Origin: Chloroflexi bacterium TSY
GTDB lineage: Bacteria > Chloroflexota > Anaerolineae > Caldilineales > Caldilineaceae
DNA length: 64,000 bases
Assembly: GCA_019217005.1 (NCBI GenBank)
Contig: JAHBNG010000053.1
Span: 28,735 to 92,734 of the forward strand
Reading direction: 5' to 3'
Position 1 is the first letter of the stretch. Each line of letters opens with the position of its first letter. The position numbers and the translations under genes are program-made. The notes beneath the pieces were generated by a model. It was not told where the DNA came from. It searched no databases and saw only the letters and a list, made by a program, of their open reading frames with translations. Below are positions 18,048-27,078 of this stretch, piece after piece.

Positions 18048-18950
18048 CTATTCAGCAATCTCATACTGCCAAATTGCATTAAATGCTCCGTCAGTCACCT
18101 GGCTCACAGCGATTTTCGGGTCTGCACAATCACCATTCTCGTCGCAACCAATTGTTCCTGTAATGCCAACTAAACCACTTGTCGATGCAATTTGATCGAT
18201 GAGTGCTTGTCGACCAATCAGAAGTGAGCCATCCTCGCCCACCTGTGCAATAGCGTCAATCGCATCTAATATCATATTCGTTGCATCATAAGAATGTGCA
18301 TGAAACGGTGCTGTCGGATCTGTTCCATAATTCTCTGTGTAGGTAGCTAAGAAATTGGTATAGGTCTCATTGCCAAAGCTGAGATCGGGACCAGAGAGAT
18401 ACATACCCTCGGCGGCATCACCGGATGCTTCAATGAAATCAGGCGATTGAACACCATCTGCAGCGGCAAGAATCACTCCTTCCAGACCGTCAATCTCTTT
18501 GGCCGTCTTGGTGAGCAAAGAGCCCAGAGGAATGAAGACTGGATAGTAGATGAGCTCGGGGCTGGCAGCCGCAACTGAGGTCAAAAGAGGTTCAACATTC
18601 GTTGCGTCAGCTGCTTCGGCTTCAAACGCCACGATCTCACCGCCCAATTCTGTAAATGAATCTCGAAATACACTAGCAAGACCCTCAGTATAAGGATCAC
18701 CATCATGGATTGCAGCTGCTTTCGTCAATCCAAGCTCATTGATTACATACTCCGCCATGGCGCGCCCTTGAATTTTATCATTGTGGGCTGTGCGGAAATA
18801 GCAAGATTGTCGCGTCTCTGGGTTAGTCAATACGGGTGCTGTATTAGACGGAGAGACCATTGCAATGCCTTCTGCACAAACAATCTGGGACATTGGGACG
18901 CCTGCGCCTGAGCAACTCGTGCCAACAACTGCTACAATTGATGGATCATA
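18048..18950 (-). pseudogene. livK: livK C-terminal fragment
   Basis: The rest of a Leu/Ile/Val-type periplasmic binding protein, from about PSIVAVVGTSCSGAG to the C-terminal WQYEIAE. Both lobes are recognisable (YVINELGLTKAAAIHDGD, ELIYYPVFIPLG). IS-D copy 2 separates it from the N-terminal fragment at 20419-20780. Removing the element and one copy of the 5-bp duplication gives KIVSDPSIVAVVG, a normal sequence for the family. A short open frame extends into the IS end (MRQRIEFPSR) but has no signal peptide, so export is lost. Confidence 0.92.
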
Positions 18951-20418
18951 CCTTATTTTTGCGCAACGGGAAGGGAATTCTATTCGTTGACGCAATAAGA
19001 GCCTGATTCTATTCGATCAAATTCGTCAAAATGCCGAAAAAAGGATAGCCTCAAAGAAATTCATTAGAGATACCCGATCCAAGGAGGCATTCATGGCAAT
19101 AGAATTCGGACTAACGAACGAGATCAGCAATACTCAGTATGCACCATTAGCTGCGTTGCTGGCACACTACCATCAAGAGAAAGTGCTAACTGCGTTGAAG
19201 AAGATCGAAATACCGGTCAAAACGTATGAATATACACCAGCAAGTAAGTTGGAACAGGTGCTGGTTAGCATATTATGTGGTTGCGCAACGCTGACTGAGT
19301 TCAATACAAAGGTCAGACCAGAAAGACTCCTTGCGAAAATTTATGGGATGGAGCAGCTTAGTGAGCAATCAAATATGTCTCGTACATTAGACGCCCTAAC
19401 TCTAATGAATATCGGTAGAGTGCGGTCAGCGAAATCTGCAAGCCTCTAAGCCAAATACACAACCACGATTGGCGAGGGTTCTTGTGGTTAGACTTTGACC
19501 TATCCGGATTACCATGCGGCAAAAAAGGCACAGAAAAGTCAAAAAGGCTATTTTAGCGGCAAAAAAACGCAACGGGACGCCAATTGGTCCGTGTAAGTTC
19601 GGTTAAATACCATGAAACGGTTTGGTCAGACCTCTATCCAGGGAGTCAGCATACAGCTCCATCGTTTCAGCCAGCCGTGCTTGCCACGGAAAGTTCATTA
19701 GAGTTAGACGAGAAAAAACGCGAGCGAGTCGTCTGGCGCACCGATGGCGGTGCAGGTAGTGAAGAAAATATTCGGTGGCTGCTCAACCGCAACTATCAAT
19801 TTATGATGAAGGGCAACTCCAACCGTCGTGCCCATCTGTGGGCGCAACAGGTGACTCGATGGGATCCTTGCGGTGACGTCTTTCTGGCTGAAATTCCATC
19901 ACCTATCAAGTTTAATCGCCCTGTACGCATTTTTCTCAAAAAAAGAGTGAAAAACGAGCAAATTTGTGTCAGTTACTACATTTCGACCATCAAATTGCCA
20001 TCCAAGCGTCACTTCATTTCATATTATGACAATCGAGGTGCGGCTGAAATCGAACAATTCCGTAATGATAAAATGGGGTTACACTTAGCTTCTCGTCGCA
20101 AGACCCTATTTCTAGCTCAAAAATCTCTTATCCTTTTGGCTGATTTGGCGCATAATTTGATAGGCCATTTCCATCAGCAAGCTCTCGTGGATACTAGATT
20201 TGAACCTTTCCGGCAGAAACGAATTGTTCGAGATCTATTACAAATACCTGGTTTTCTCTCTTTTCAGAACGGCTCACTTTCACGGATTGACCTGCTAAGT
20301 TCACATCCTTATTCTCGTGACCTTCTGATTTGCTTGAAATCCTATCTAGAGGCCGATTAGAAACCCCCTCTAGTTGCATGAACGAATAGAATCACGCTCT
20401 CGTTGCGCAAAAATAAGG
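18951..20418. mobile_element. IS-D copy 2 (IS1380-like) inside livK
   Basis: 1468 bp with the same ends as copy 1, in inverted orientation. The 5-bp flanks are TCATA (18946-18950) and TCAGA (20419-20423), differing at one base, probably a later mutation since removal of the element restores livK. The copies lie 952 bp apart on either side of the livK C-terminal part. Confidence 0.9.
19093..20360 (+). pseudogene. IS-D transposase, copy 2, broken
   Basis: A 118-residue N-terminal frame (19093-19449) and a 258-residue C-terminal frame (19584-20360), with LDFDLSGLPCGKK between them in other frames. At least two or three shifts are needed to connect them, near A-runs at 19533 and 19562. The same breaks are present in copy 1, so they existed before both insertions. 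A good Shine-Dalgarno (AAGGAGG) precedes the first frame. Confidence 0.8.
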
Positions 20419-20780
20419 TCAGACACAATTTTTTGACCTGCGGTTTGTCCACCTTCAGCACTACAGCCATCATCCTCCGCCTGAAGTTCAATCGTATGTC
20501 CATGAATCTCGCCTCGGTCTAAAATTGCAATTTCAACATCATATTGGGAATCTAGACCAAGTGATTCGTTCGGTCCCGTGATTACTAAGGCAGACGCCAC
20601 CTTTATGGGCTCATCTGGACCATACTCGACGCACCCAATAGCATCATCACATACTAGTTCTGCAGCATCGCTATCGGCGGCACTCCCAGCAGAATCAGGC
20701 GTTGCTGCTGGACAAGCAGTCAAGAGCAATGCAGCAGTCAAGAGTAGCGACAACAAAGTAAATGAATTGATTCGCTTCAT
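20419..20780 (-). pseudogene. livK: livK N-terminal fragment
   Basis: Starts MKRINSFTLLSLLLTAALLLTAC, a lipoprotein signal peptide with lipobox LLTAC and Cys at residue 23. An Ala/Asp/Ser-rich linker and the first part of the binding domain follow (IKVASALVITGPNESLGL, ending AGQKIVSD). The frame then enters IS-D and stops after FAQRERDSIRSCN. AAGGAG lies 7-8 nt before the ATG. The product would be a short secreted lipoprotein fragment without binding function. Confidence 0.92.
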
Positions 20781-21043
20781 AGAAATTCTCCTTATTTACG
20801 CGTCAAAGAAAGTGAATTACATGCAAAAAAGGCTCATCAACATGTTGACAATGAATTGATTCACTTATCAAAACTGCGCTGGGGCAATGACTGATATCTT
20901 GGGGGATAAAAAAAATCAGTGCTCATCTTCAATGTCCGTTCCAAGGGCCAGCAAGCGATCGCAAAACAGACCGACGGTGCGCGTGTTCGGTGGATGAGCC
21001 AAGCAAATTCTAAAGGTGATTATCTTTCACTAATAATTTTTTT

Positions 21044-21071
21044 ACTATAGCATAAGAGATCTAATGTCGAA
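21044..21071 (-). promoter_or_regulatory. livK: Possible promoter of the liv operon
   Basis: Minus strand TTCGAC (21071-21066), 16-nt spacer, TATAGT (21049-21044), about 260 nt upstream of livK. The -35 box is weak. The long leader (20781-21036) contains no gene that I can see. Confidence 0.35.
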
Positions 21072-21153
21072 AATTAGAAGATACACTGGACCACATTAAG
21101 GAACCAAAATCGCATTGGGTGGCCATCCATTGTCAATGTTATCAAACACCCCG

Positions 21154-21363
21154 TCAGATTCTTGTTCTGAGCTTATTAACATCTGCTCCTTCCCCAATTG
21201 CCTGCCGCGTAATACGTGTCTCTCCATGAGTAGAGCCTTTTGCATGGGGCGGATCATACTGATCGATTCCCAATACGCGTTGCTTGCGCTGGCCCAATTG
21301 ATAGACGGTCGCACTGCCTATCGCGCCTAGTCCGACAACAATCACGTCATATTCACGATTCAT
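21154..21363 (-). pseudogene. Sarcosine oxidase-like FAD enzyme, N-terminal remnant
   Basis: The first ~60 residues match monomeric sarcosine oxidase / N-methyltryptophan oxidase: dinucleotide motif VIVVGLGAIGSATVYQLG, then GIDQYDPPHAKGSTHGETRITRQAIGEGA. The match stops abruptly after GEGA and the frame ends at 21154. The rest of the enzyme (over 300 residues) is absent from the window, so this is a truncated gene. An enzyme of N-methyl amino acid catabolism fits the methylamine-type genes at 45.8-52 kb. Confidence 0.75.
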
Positions 21364-21495
21364 GATTTCTCTTTATGAATTTCTTGATTTCTGCTACTCT
21401 TGCACCCGTATGCACATAATATCGAAGAAGATGTGACAAACGTTTTGGGCCGCTCAACATGCACTATGTAGCCTCCACAAGTCATCTATTTTTTG

Positions 21496-21552
21496 TAGGA
21501 CTTACGCAAAGCCCGTACGAGAGAAGGCGAATCACATTGTGTGCAAGTCCTA
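21496..21552. repeat. Short inverted-repeat element
   Basis: TAGGACTTACGCA and, 57 bp on, the complement of TAGGACTTGCACA form imperfect ends around a 31-bp core. TAGGACTTACGCA resembles ends of some IS elements, so this may be a deletion remnant. No target duplication longer than 2 bp is evident. Confidence 0.35.
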
Positions 21553-21609
21553 TTTTGGAATAATCCACATTTTCCAAAAATGTCCTACTTCGATGGTATA
21601 ATGACTACA

Positions 21610-23169
21610 ATGAGAAAGTCAACAAATCACCTCTTGCCAACTGAGCACCCGCATATCGAACATTTGGAGATGAAGTGCATTGTCAAACAATTTCCAGGTG
21701 TATTGGCCTGCGATCAAATCAATTTTGACGTAAAAGCGGGCGAAGTTCATGCACTACTCGGTGAAAATGGAGCGGGCAAATCCACATTGATGAAGATCCT
21801 CTATGGTCTTTATAAGCAAGATGACGGTGAGATCTTGCTCAACGGTCAGTCCGTTCAAATCGAGTCACCCACTGACGCCATTGCGTTGGGGATTGGCATG
21901 ATCCATCAGCACTTTATGCTTGTCGATACGCTCACCGTAACTGAGAATGTGGCACTTGGTTTGGCATCTAGTCGGGGTCCCCTATTGGATCTTGATCGAG
22001 TAGAAGCACGAATCCGTACGCTTTCAGAAACCTACGGACTACAGATTAATCCAAACGCGCCGGTCTGGACGCTCTCTGTGGGTGAACGACAACGAGTCGA
22101 GATTATCAAAGCGCTCTATCGTGGTGCTGCCCTGCTCATCCTCGACGAACCAACGGCAGTCTTAACTCCGCAAGAGGTGGATGAACTCTTCGAAACGTTG
22201 CGCCAAATGGCAAACGATGGGCATAGTCTGATATTCATCAGCCATAAGCTTCATGAAGTGTTGGCTCTAAGCGACCGAATTACGGTGCTACGTGATGGCA
22301 AAGTGTCTGGATCAGTCCCCAATGCTGATGTGACGCGCCCAGAGTTGGCACGCATGATGGTGGGACGCGAGGTTTTGTTGGACCGCCAACGAGAGAGAGT
22401 TACAGTCGGTGAACCACGATTGACCTTACGCAACATTAGTGCCTTGAGCGTTACGGGGCAACAGGCTCTTGATCAGGTTTCGCTCCATGTACATTCAGGA
22501 GAAATTCTGGGAATCGCTGGTGTGAGCGGCAACGGTCAACGGGAGTTGGCAGAAGTGATTGCAGGATTGCGCCCTACCACACATGGTCAAATTCAATTGA
22601 ATGGCCGACCGATCACTCATTGGCCCGTTGGGCGACGGACAGCAGCAGGATTAGCCTATATCCCTGAAGAACGGATGCATGATGGAGTCATCCAAGAATT
22701 TAGCGTCGCTGAAAACCTGATACTTCAGGATCATACCCGCAAGCCCTACAGCAACGGCTTTTTTCTCAAATTCGGTGCCATTGCCGATCATAGTCGAACA
22801 TTAGTCGAACAGTTTCGCGTCAAAACACCCAGCATTGAAACACCTGTCAAAAGCCTCTCCGGCGGCAACGTCCAGAAAGTCGTGATGGCGCGTGAACTGG
22901 CCCGCAAGCCCAATGTGTTAATCGCCTCTCAACCGACCCGCGGCGTTGATATTGGGGCCACTGAATATATTCACCAGCGTCTCTTAGATGAACGAGCTCG
23001 TGGCACAGCAACCCTCCTCATCTCCGAAGATCTCGACGAAGTGATGGCTCTGTCCGACCGCATCGCTGTCCTTTATGAAGGACGGATGATAGGCATTGTC
23101 GATCGTGATGAGGCCGGTGCTGAACGGCTGGGGTTGATGATGGCGGGGGTAGGTCAGGATAGTGAATGA
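21610..23169 (+). CDS. Nucleoside/simple-sugar ABC transporter ATPase (BMP-associated type)
   Basis: About 519 residues with two fused ATPase domains. Domain 1 has GENGAGKST, IHQHFMLVDTLTV and LLILDEPTAVLTP. Domain 2 has a degenerate Walker A (GVSGNGQRE) and the signature LSGGNVQK. This is the RbsA/YufO pattern of ribose and purine-nucleoside importers, and IHQHFMLV points to the BMP-dependent nucleoside group. No permease or BMP binding protein lies nearby. Start codons at 21541, 21601 and 21610 are in frame. TATAAT at 21597-21602 would place the transcript start at about 21609, making a leaderless start at 21610 possible. An ATG at 21670 preceded by GGAG is an alternative. Confidence 0.85.
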   Translation: MRKSTNHLLPTEHPHIEHLEMKCIVKQFPGVLACDQINFDVKAGEVHALLGENGAGKSTLMKILYGLYKQDDGEILLNGQSVQIESPTDAIALGIGMIHQHFMLVDTLTVTENVALGLASSRGPLLDLDRVEARIRTLSETYGLQINPNAPVWTLSVGERQRVEIIKALYRGAALLILDEPTAVLTPQEVDELFETLRQMANDGHSLIFISHKLHEVLALSDRITVLRDGKVSGSVPNADVTRPELARMMVGREVLLDRQRERVTVGEPRLTLRNISALSVTGQQALDQVSLHVHSGEILGIAGVSGNGQRELAEVIAGLRPTTHGQIQLNGRPITHWPVGRRTAAGLAYIPEERMHDGVIQEFSVAENLILQDHTRKPYSNGFFLKFGAIADHSRTLVEQFRVKTPSIETPVKSLSGGNVQKVVMARELARKPNVLIASQPTRGVDIGATEYIHQRLLDERARGTATLLISEDLDEVMALSDRIAVLYEGRMIGIVDRDEAGAERLGLMMAGVGQDSE

Positions 23170-23303
23170 TACCGGAGTCGAGATCAATCCAAACGGTATC
23201 CACGTGATCGTTTAGATGAGATCGAAATAGCCTAAAGAGGCGCTGATCTGATACACTTAGAAGAGATGTGTGTAATACACGAACTCCCCCTATTTGATAA
23301 ACA

Positions 23304-23343
23304 TACCCCATGGGGTAATTGACGAATCACAAGAATCGATTCT
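23304..23343. promoter_or_regulatory. Two palindromes upstream of the sugar ABC operon
   Basis: TACCCCATGGGGTA (23304-23317, perfect 14 bp) and AGAATCGATTCT (23332-23343, perfect 12 bp) lie 45-85 bp before the binding-protein start. Their position fits an operator for a LacI- or similar-type regulator. No regulator gene is adjacent. Confidence 0.4.
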
Positions 23344-23386
23344 CTGTTCTGATTCATCAATTGTCCACCTTTAAGGAGGAACCGAC

Positions 23387-24730
23387 ATGCAATCTCGATT
23401 TCTGATAGGCCAGCGAGCGAACTTATCCGCACTTGTATTGGTCTTTGCACTTGTATTGTCTAGTTGTGTAGCTGTCGCACCGGGTGCTGCACCTGCTAGT
23501 GAGGATGAAACAATTGAGCTGACTTGGCTTGACGTCTGTGCCCCCGTTACAACACCGATCACAGATATGCTCATAGAGAAATTTGAATCTGAGAATCCCA
23601 ACGTCACGGTCAACGTTGAATGTTCACAAGGTGACTACGCGGAAGGCATCTACGCCAAGGCAGCCGCAGGCAATTTACCAGACGTTATGTTCTCGGCAGA
23701 CCTATTCACTGTACCTTTTGTGAGCAACAACGTTTTGCTGAACCTAGAAGAATTTGCGGAAACGGATGATTCCTTCACCTTTGATGATATCTATCCGAAT
23801 ATTCTGGGCCTTGGGCAAGTTGTCGGTACGCCGGGCACCTACATGATCCCTGCTTCTTGGGACAGCGTCCAAATGTACTACAACAAAGATATGTTCGAGG
23901 GGGCCGGCGCCGATCTGCCGACCGATGACTGGACTTGGGATGATCTGATTGCTGCATGTCAAACAATTCAAGCAGCCAACGATGGTGTAAATTGTGTTGC
24001 AATTGGCGGCACAGGCGGCTGGGATTGGTGGGCCTATTTTATTCCCTGGATTGTCGGCTATGGCGGTGCACCAGTGAGCGAGGATTTTACAACATCAACA
24101 TTTAGCTCCGAACAATCTTTGGCAGGCATTCAAGCTTACGTAAATCTTTGGACCGAACATGAAGTCACAGTGCCTGTCGGCGTTGAAGTTCCCGGCGGAA
24201 CGCAGGGTTGTTTCATCGGTGGAAACTGCGCCACATTTTTCCACATTCCCGGCTTGATGAAGACCTTCCGCGAACAGATCACCGATTTTGAATGGGATGT
24301 TTCTGTAACGCCTGCTCACCCTGTGCAACATGCAACCGGCATGGGGACGTTCGGTTATGGTGTGACAAAAGACAGCGCCCATCCAGACTTGGCATGGGAT
24401 CTAATCAACGACTTGGCCTCTCGCGAAACCCAAGGGGCGATCCTGCGCAATTATGGCGGCATGCCTTTCCTCAAGTCGATGGCTGATGATCCCATCTTCG
24501 AGGAGATCGAACCCCCACCAGCCAATATTAAAGCATTTATCCGTGGCGGTGGCGTTGGCATCTTCCCGCCGATGGGCTATCCTTCCAAATGTGGTAGCCT
24601 TTATGCCGGTCTAATCAATCAAACGATCAAGACAGCCCTTGAGGAAGCCATTCGCGGCGTCAAGACAGTGGAAGAAGCGTTTGGCGATGCGGATGCCGAA
24701 ATTCAGGCTTGTTTGGATACGGCGGGATAA
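23387..24730 (+). CDS. Carbohydrate ABC transporter substrate-binding lipoprotein (family 1)
   Basis: A 447-residue secreted lipoprotein. The signal peptide has the lipobox VLSSC followed by an Ala/Pro-rich linker. The mature part matches family 1 solute-binding proteins: GDYAEGIYAKAAAGNLPDV, IPASWDSVQMYYNKDMF, WTWDDLIAAC and, near the end, Ala/Glu-rich helices. AAGGAGG lies just upstream of the ATG. Two permease genes follow. The sugar is unknown. The transporter would load its ligand outside the membrane and deliver it to the permease pair. Confidence 0.92.
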   Translation: MQSRFLIGQRANLSALVLVFALVLSSCVAVAPGAAPASEDETIELTWLDVCAPVTTPITDMLIEKFESENPNVTVNVECSQGDYAEGIYAKAAAGNLPDVMFSADLFTVPFVSNNVLLNLEEFAETDDSFTFDDIYPNILGLGQVVGTPGTYMIPASWDSVQMYYNKDMFEGAGADLPTDDWTWDDLIAACQTIQAANDGVNCVAIGGTGGWDWWAYFIPWIVGYGGAPVSEDFTTSTFSSEQSLAGIQAYVNLWTEHEVTVPVGVEVPGGTQGCFIGGNCATFFHIPGLMKTFREQITDFEWDVSVTPAHPVQHATGMGTFGYGVTKDSAHPDLAWDLINDLASRETQGAILRNYGGMPFLKSMADDPIFEEIEPPPANIKAFIRGGGVGIFPPMGYPSKCGSLYAGLINQTIKTALEEAIRGVKTVEEAFGDADAEIQACLDTAG

Positions 24731-24754
24731 GGATACCGAGGTGACAAGATGATG

Positions 24755-24798
24755 GGATGACAAGATGACCTGACTTGTGGTCTATCGTCTTGTTATCC
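24755..24798 (+). promoter_or_regulatory. Intergenic hairpin between binding protein and permease
   Basis: A 14-bp stem with two G-U pairs (GGATGACAAGATGA with the complement ending TTGTTATCC) around a ~16-nt loop. No T-run follows. This is the usual place for a hairpin that protects the binding-protein mRNA from 3' decay and lowers permease expression. Confidence 0.5.
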
Positions 24799-24823
24799 TA
24801 CATTGAATGTACGATTTCATGTT

Positions 24824-25753
24824 ATGACGACGCACGCAATTTCTACACATTCGAAGCCACGTCGTGGCCGTCTTTTTTGGCGTAATACAGTGCAGGGCTA
24901 TCTTTTTATTATGCCTGTTGTACTAGGTCTGATCCTCTTCGTTTTCGGGCCGATGATTGCGTCGTTCTACTTTAGCTTGACGGAATATAACATTTTACAA
25001 TCGCCAAAATTTATCGGGTTTCGACATTATGTAGATATGTTTGCCCGCCCACAGTTGCGTGTTTTGTTATCATTACGCGTCACACTCATCTTTGCCATTG
25101 TCTCGGTGCCGTTGACGTTGGTTACAGCACTTGCAGCAGCAGTATTGATCAACCAGAGGTTGCGGGGCATGAACTTTTTCCGTACAGCGCTCTACATACC
25201 AACTGTGGTTCCGATGGTGGCCACAGTCTTTGTCTGGGGTTGGTTGCTGAATCCCAATAAAGGGTTGTTCAATGCAATCCTGCAATTTTTTGGGTTGCCT
25301 CCAGGGAGTTGGCTATCGGGACCAGAGACAGCACTTCCGACACTCATTGCACTGAGCCTTTGGGGCATTGGGCCAAATATGATCATCTTTTTAGCTGGTC
25401 TCCAGGGCGTGCCGGAAGCACTATATGAAGCAGCCAAGATTGATGGGGCCAACAACATTCGTCTGTTTTGGAGCATTACCTTGCCTCAGATCACACCAAC
25501 CATCTTCTTTGTTTTGATCACAGGGTTAATTGCAACGTTCCAATACTTCGTGCCAGCCTTCATATTGACCAAAGGTGGTCCTCTTTTTGCAACCTATTTC
25601 TACAACTTAAATCTGTATGAAAAAGCATTTCGGTGGCAGTTTATGGGGCTAGCCTCAGCAATGGCGTGGCTCATGTTCGCCATCATTCTCGTCCTCACAC
25701 TGCTTCTCTTCCGTTCATCGGATGCGTGGGTATTCTATGAGGTGAAAAAGTGA
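24824..25753 (+). CDS. Sugar ABC transporter permease (MalF/UgpA-like)
   Basis: About 309 residues with six predicted membrane helices. The EAA loop reads EALYEAAKIDGANNIRLFW followed by ITLPQITP, the typical docking site for the ATPase. An in-frame TTG at 24803 exists, but ATG 24824 (MTTHAIST) gives the usual N-terminal length; neither has a strong Shine-Dalgarno, so it may rely on coupling or the hairpin upstream. It forms the channel with the next gene. No ATPase gene is present in this operon; such transporters often share an MsmX/UgpC-type ATPase encoded elsewhere. Confidence 0.9.
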   Translation: MTTHAISTHSKPRRGRLFWRNTVQGYLFIMPVVLGLILFVFGPMIASFYFSLTEYNILQSPKFIGFRHYVDMFARPQLRVLLSLRVTLIFAIVSVPLTLVTALAAAVLINQRLRGMNFFRTALYIPTVVPMVATVFVWGWLLNPNKGLFNAILQFFGLPPGSWLSGPETALPTLIALSLWGIGPNMIIFLAGLQGVPEALYEAAKIDGANNIRLFWSITLPQITPTIFFVLITGLIATFQYFVPAFILTKGGPLFATYFYNLNLYEKAFRWQFMGLASAMAWLMFAIILVLTLLLFRSSDAWVFYEVKK

Positions 25754-25897
25754 GCTGTACATCTGAGGCAGTTTGGACACACTCGACGGAAAAGCAGATG
25801 AAAAGGTGGATCTGCTCTCTAACGCGAGGGTAATTTGCGAAAGTGACTGCTGTGCAATATTAGAACGGATTCTCTTGAGAGCGATGGGCAATTAGGG

Positions 25898-26803
25898 ATG
25901 ACGACAGTTCGGGATTCGGTTTCGATACCAAGGGAGACGACGGCTTCGATCTATGCACGTCAACGGATGCGCAACCGTCTGATCCATGCTGGTTCTGTAT
26001 ATGGGTTACTGATCGCAGCTTCCTTCATTTTCCTTTTGCCCTTTGCATGGATGATTTTGAGTTCGATCAAAACAGCTCAAGAGGTCGCTTATTTTCCACC
26101 GACTGTTATTCCACGCGACTTGCATCTGGCCAACTTTGTCGAAGCATGGACCCATGAACGGATGGCATTTCCGTTATGGACATGGAATACGGTCTATCTT
26201 TCCATTGCGGTCTTGATCGGTGTCTTGCTCTCATCCTCACTTTGTGCCTATGGATTTGCTCGCATGCACTTTCCAGGTCGCGACTTTTGGTTCATCGTGA
26301 CCATTGCGTCTGTGATGTTACCTCCCCAGGTCACGCTCATTCCTCTTTATGTCTTATTCTTTAAGATCGGATGGCTGAACACATTTCATCCGTTGGTTGT
26401 TCCAGCTTGGTTTGGGGGTGGTGCACTCAACATTTTTTTACTGCGCCAATTTTTCCTAAACATCCCCACAGAACTCAAAGATGCCGCATATATCGATGGA
26501 GCTAGCCGCTTGCAAATTTGGTGGCGCATATTTATTCCACTCTCACTGCCAGCGTTGCTGACAGTTGGAATTTTTACCTTCCAAGGAACATGGAATGATT
26601 TCTTTGGGCCACTGATTTATCTAACAGGACGGGATAAATATACGCTCGCTCTTGGCATGAATCTCTTCAATAGTCAATACGGCGCAGAAATCCACTATAT
26701 GATGGCAATTGCCTTTATTATGACTATCCCGATGATTGTTGTCTTTTTCCTCGCCCAACGCTATTTTGTAGGTGGGATTGTGCTCACTGGGGTAAATCGA
26801 TAA
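25898..26803 (+). CDS. Sugar ABC transporter permease (MalG/UgpE-like)
   Basis: 301 residues, six membrane helices, with the EAA motif ELKDAAYIDGASRLQIWW followed by FIPLSLPAL. It is the second half of the permease pair. The N-terminus is hydrophilic for 30 residues before the first helix. It is separated from the previous gene by 144 bp with no evident gene or strong hairpin. The operon ends here, facing the convergent chaperone operon. Confidence 0.9.
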   Translation: MTTVRDSVSIPRETTASIYARQRMRNRLIHAGSVYGLLIAASFIFLLPFAWMILSSIKTAQEVAYFPPTVIPRDLHLANFVEAWTHERMAFPLWTWNTVYLSIAVLIGVLLSSSLCAYGFARMHFPGRDFWFIVTIASVMLPPQVTLIPLYVLFFKIGWLNTFHPLVVPAWFGGGALNIFLLRQFFLNIPTELKDAAYIDGASRLQIWWRIFIPLSLPALLTVGIFTFQGTWNDFFGPLIYLTGRDKYTLALGMNLFNSQYGAEIHYMMAIAFIMTIPMIVVFFLAQRYFVGGIVLTGVNR

Positions 26804-26855
26804 ATCGTACCAATTGCGCTTGTGGAAACCATGAATATGTTCCGATTTCTCAGAC

Positions 26856-27030
26856 TAATAAACCTGAATTCGGAGTTATTCTCAGACTGAAAGGGACGTT
26901 CTCCTGAAATTCTCTCTGTAAATTACCTGAATTCGCTCGAGTATCCGGAAAAGTGCGCAAAGGTTGACTTCGGAAAGTGGTAAATCGGTCAGTTTCTCTG
27001 AGGTAGGAAACCCCGAACTCAGGTTAATAA
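26856..27030. repeat. Repeated ACCTGAATTCG motif in a convergent spacer
   Basis: The 275-bp spacer between the permease gene and the convergent Hsp70 gene contains ACCTGAATTCG twice in direct orientation (about 26862 and 26925) and once inverted with one mismatch (CCGAACTCAGGT, 27013-27024). The outer two could pair as a large hairpin. Nothing else is evident in this spacer. Confidence 0.35.
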
Positions 27031-27078
27031 AGAGACAAATTCATGGTCACTACAGCGCCTAAAGGTACAAAAATCAAC

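Noticed and set aside
16530..20418. Composite transposon formed by the two inverted IS-D copies with the livK 3' part as cargo
   Set aside because: Each copy has its own 5-bp duplication (TATTA and TCATA/TCAGA), and removing copy 2 restores livK, so they are two independent insertions.
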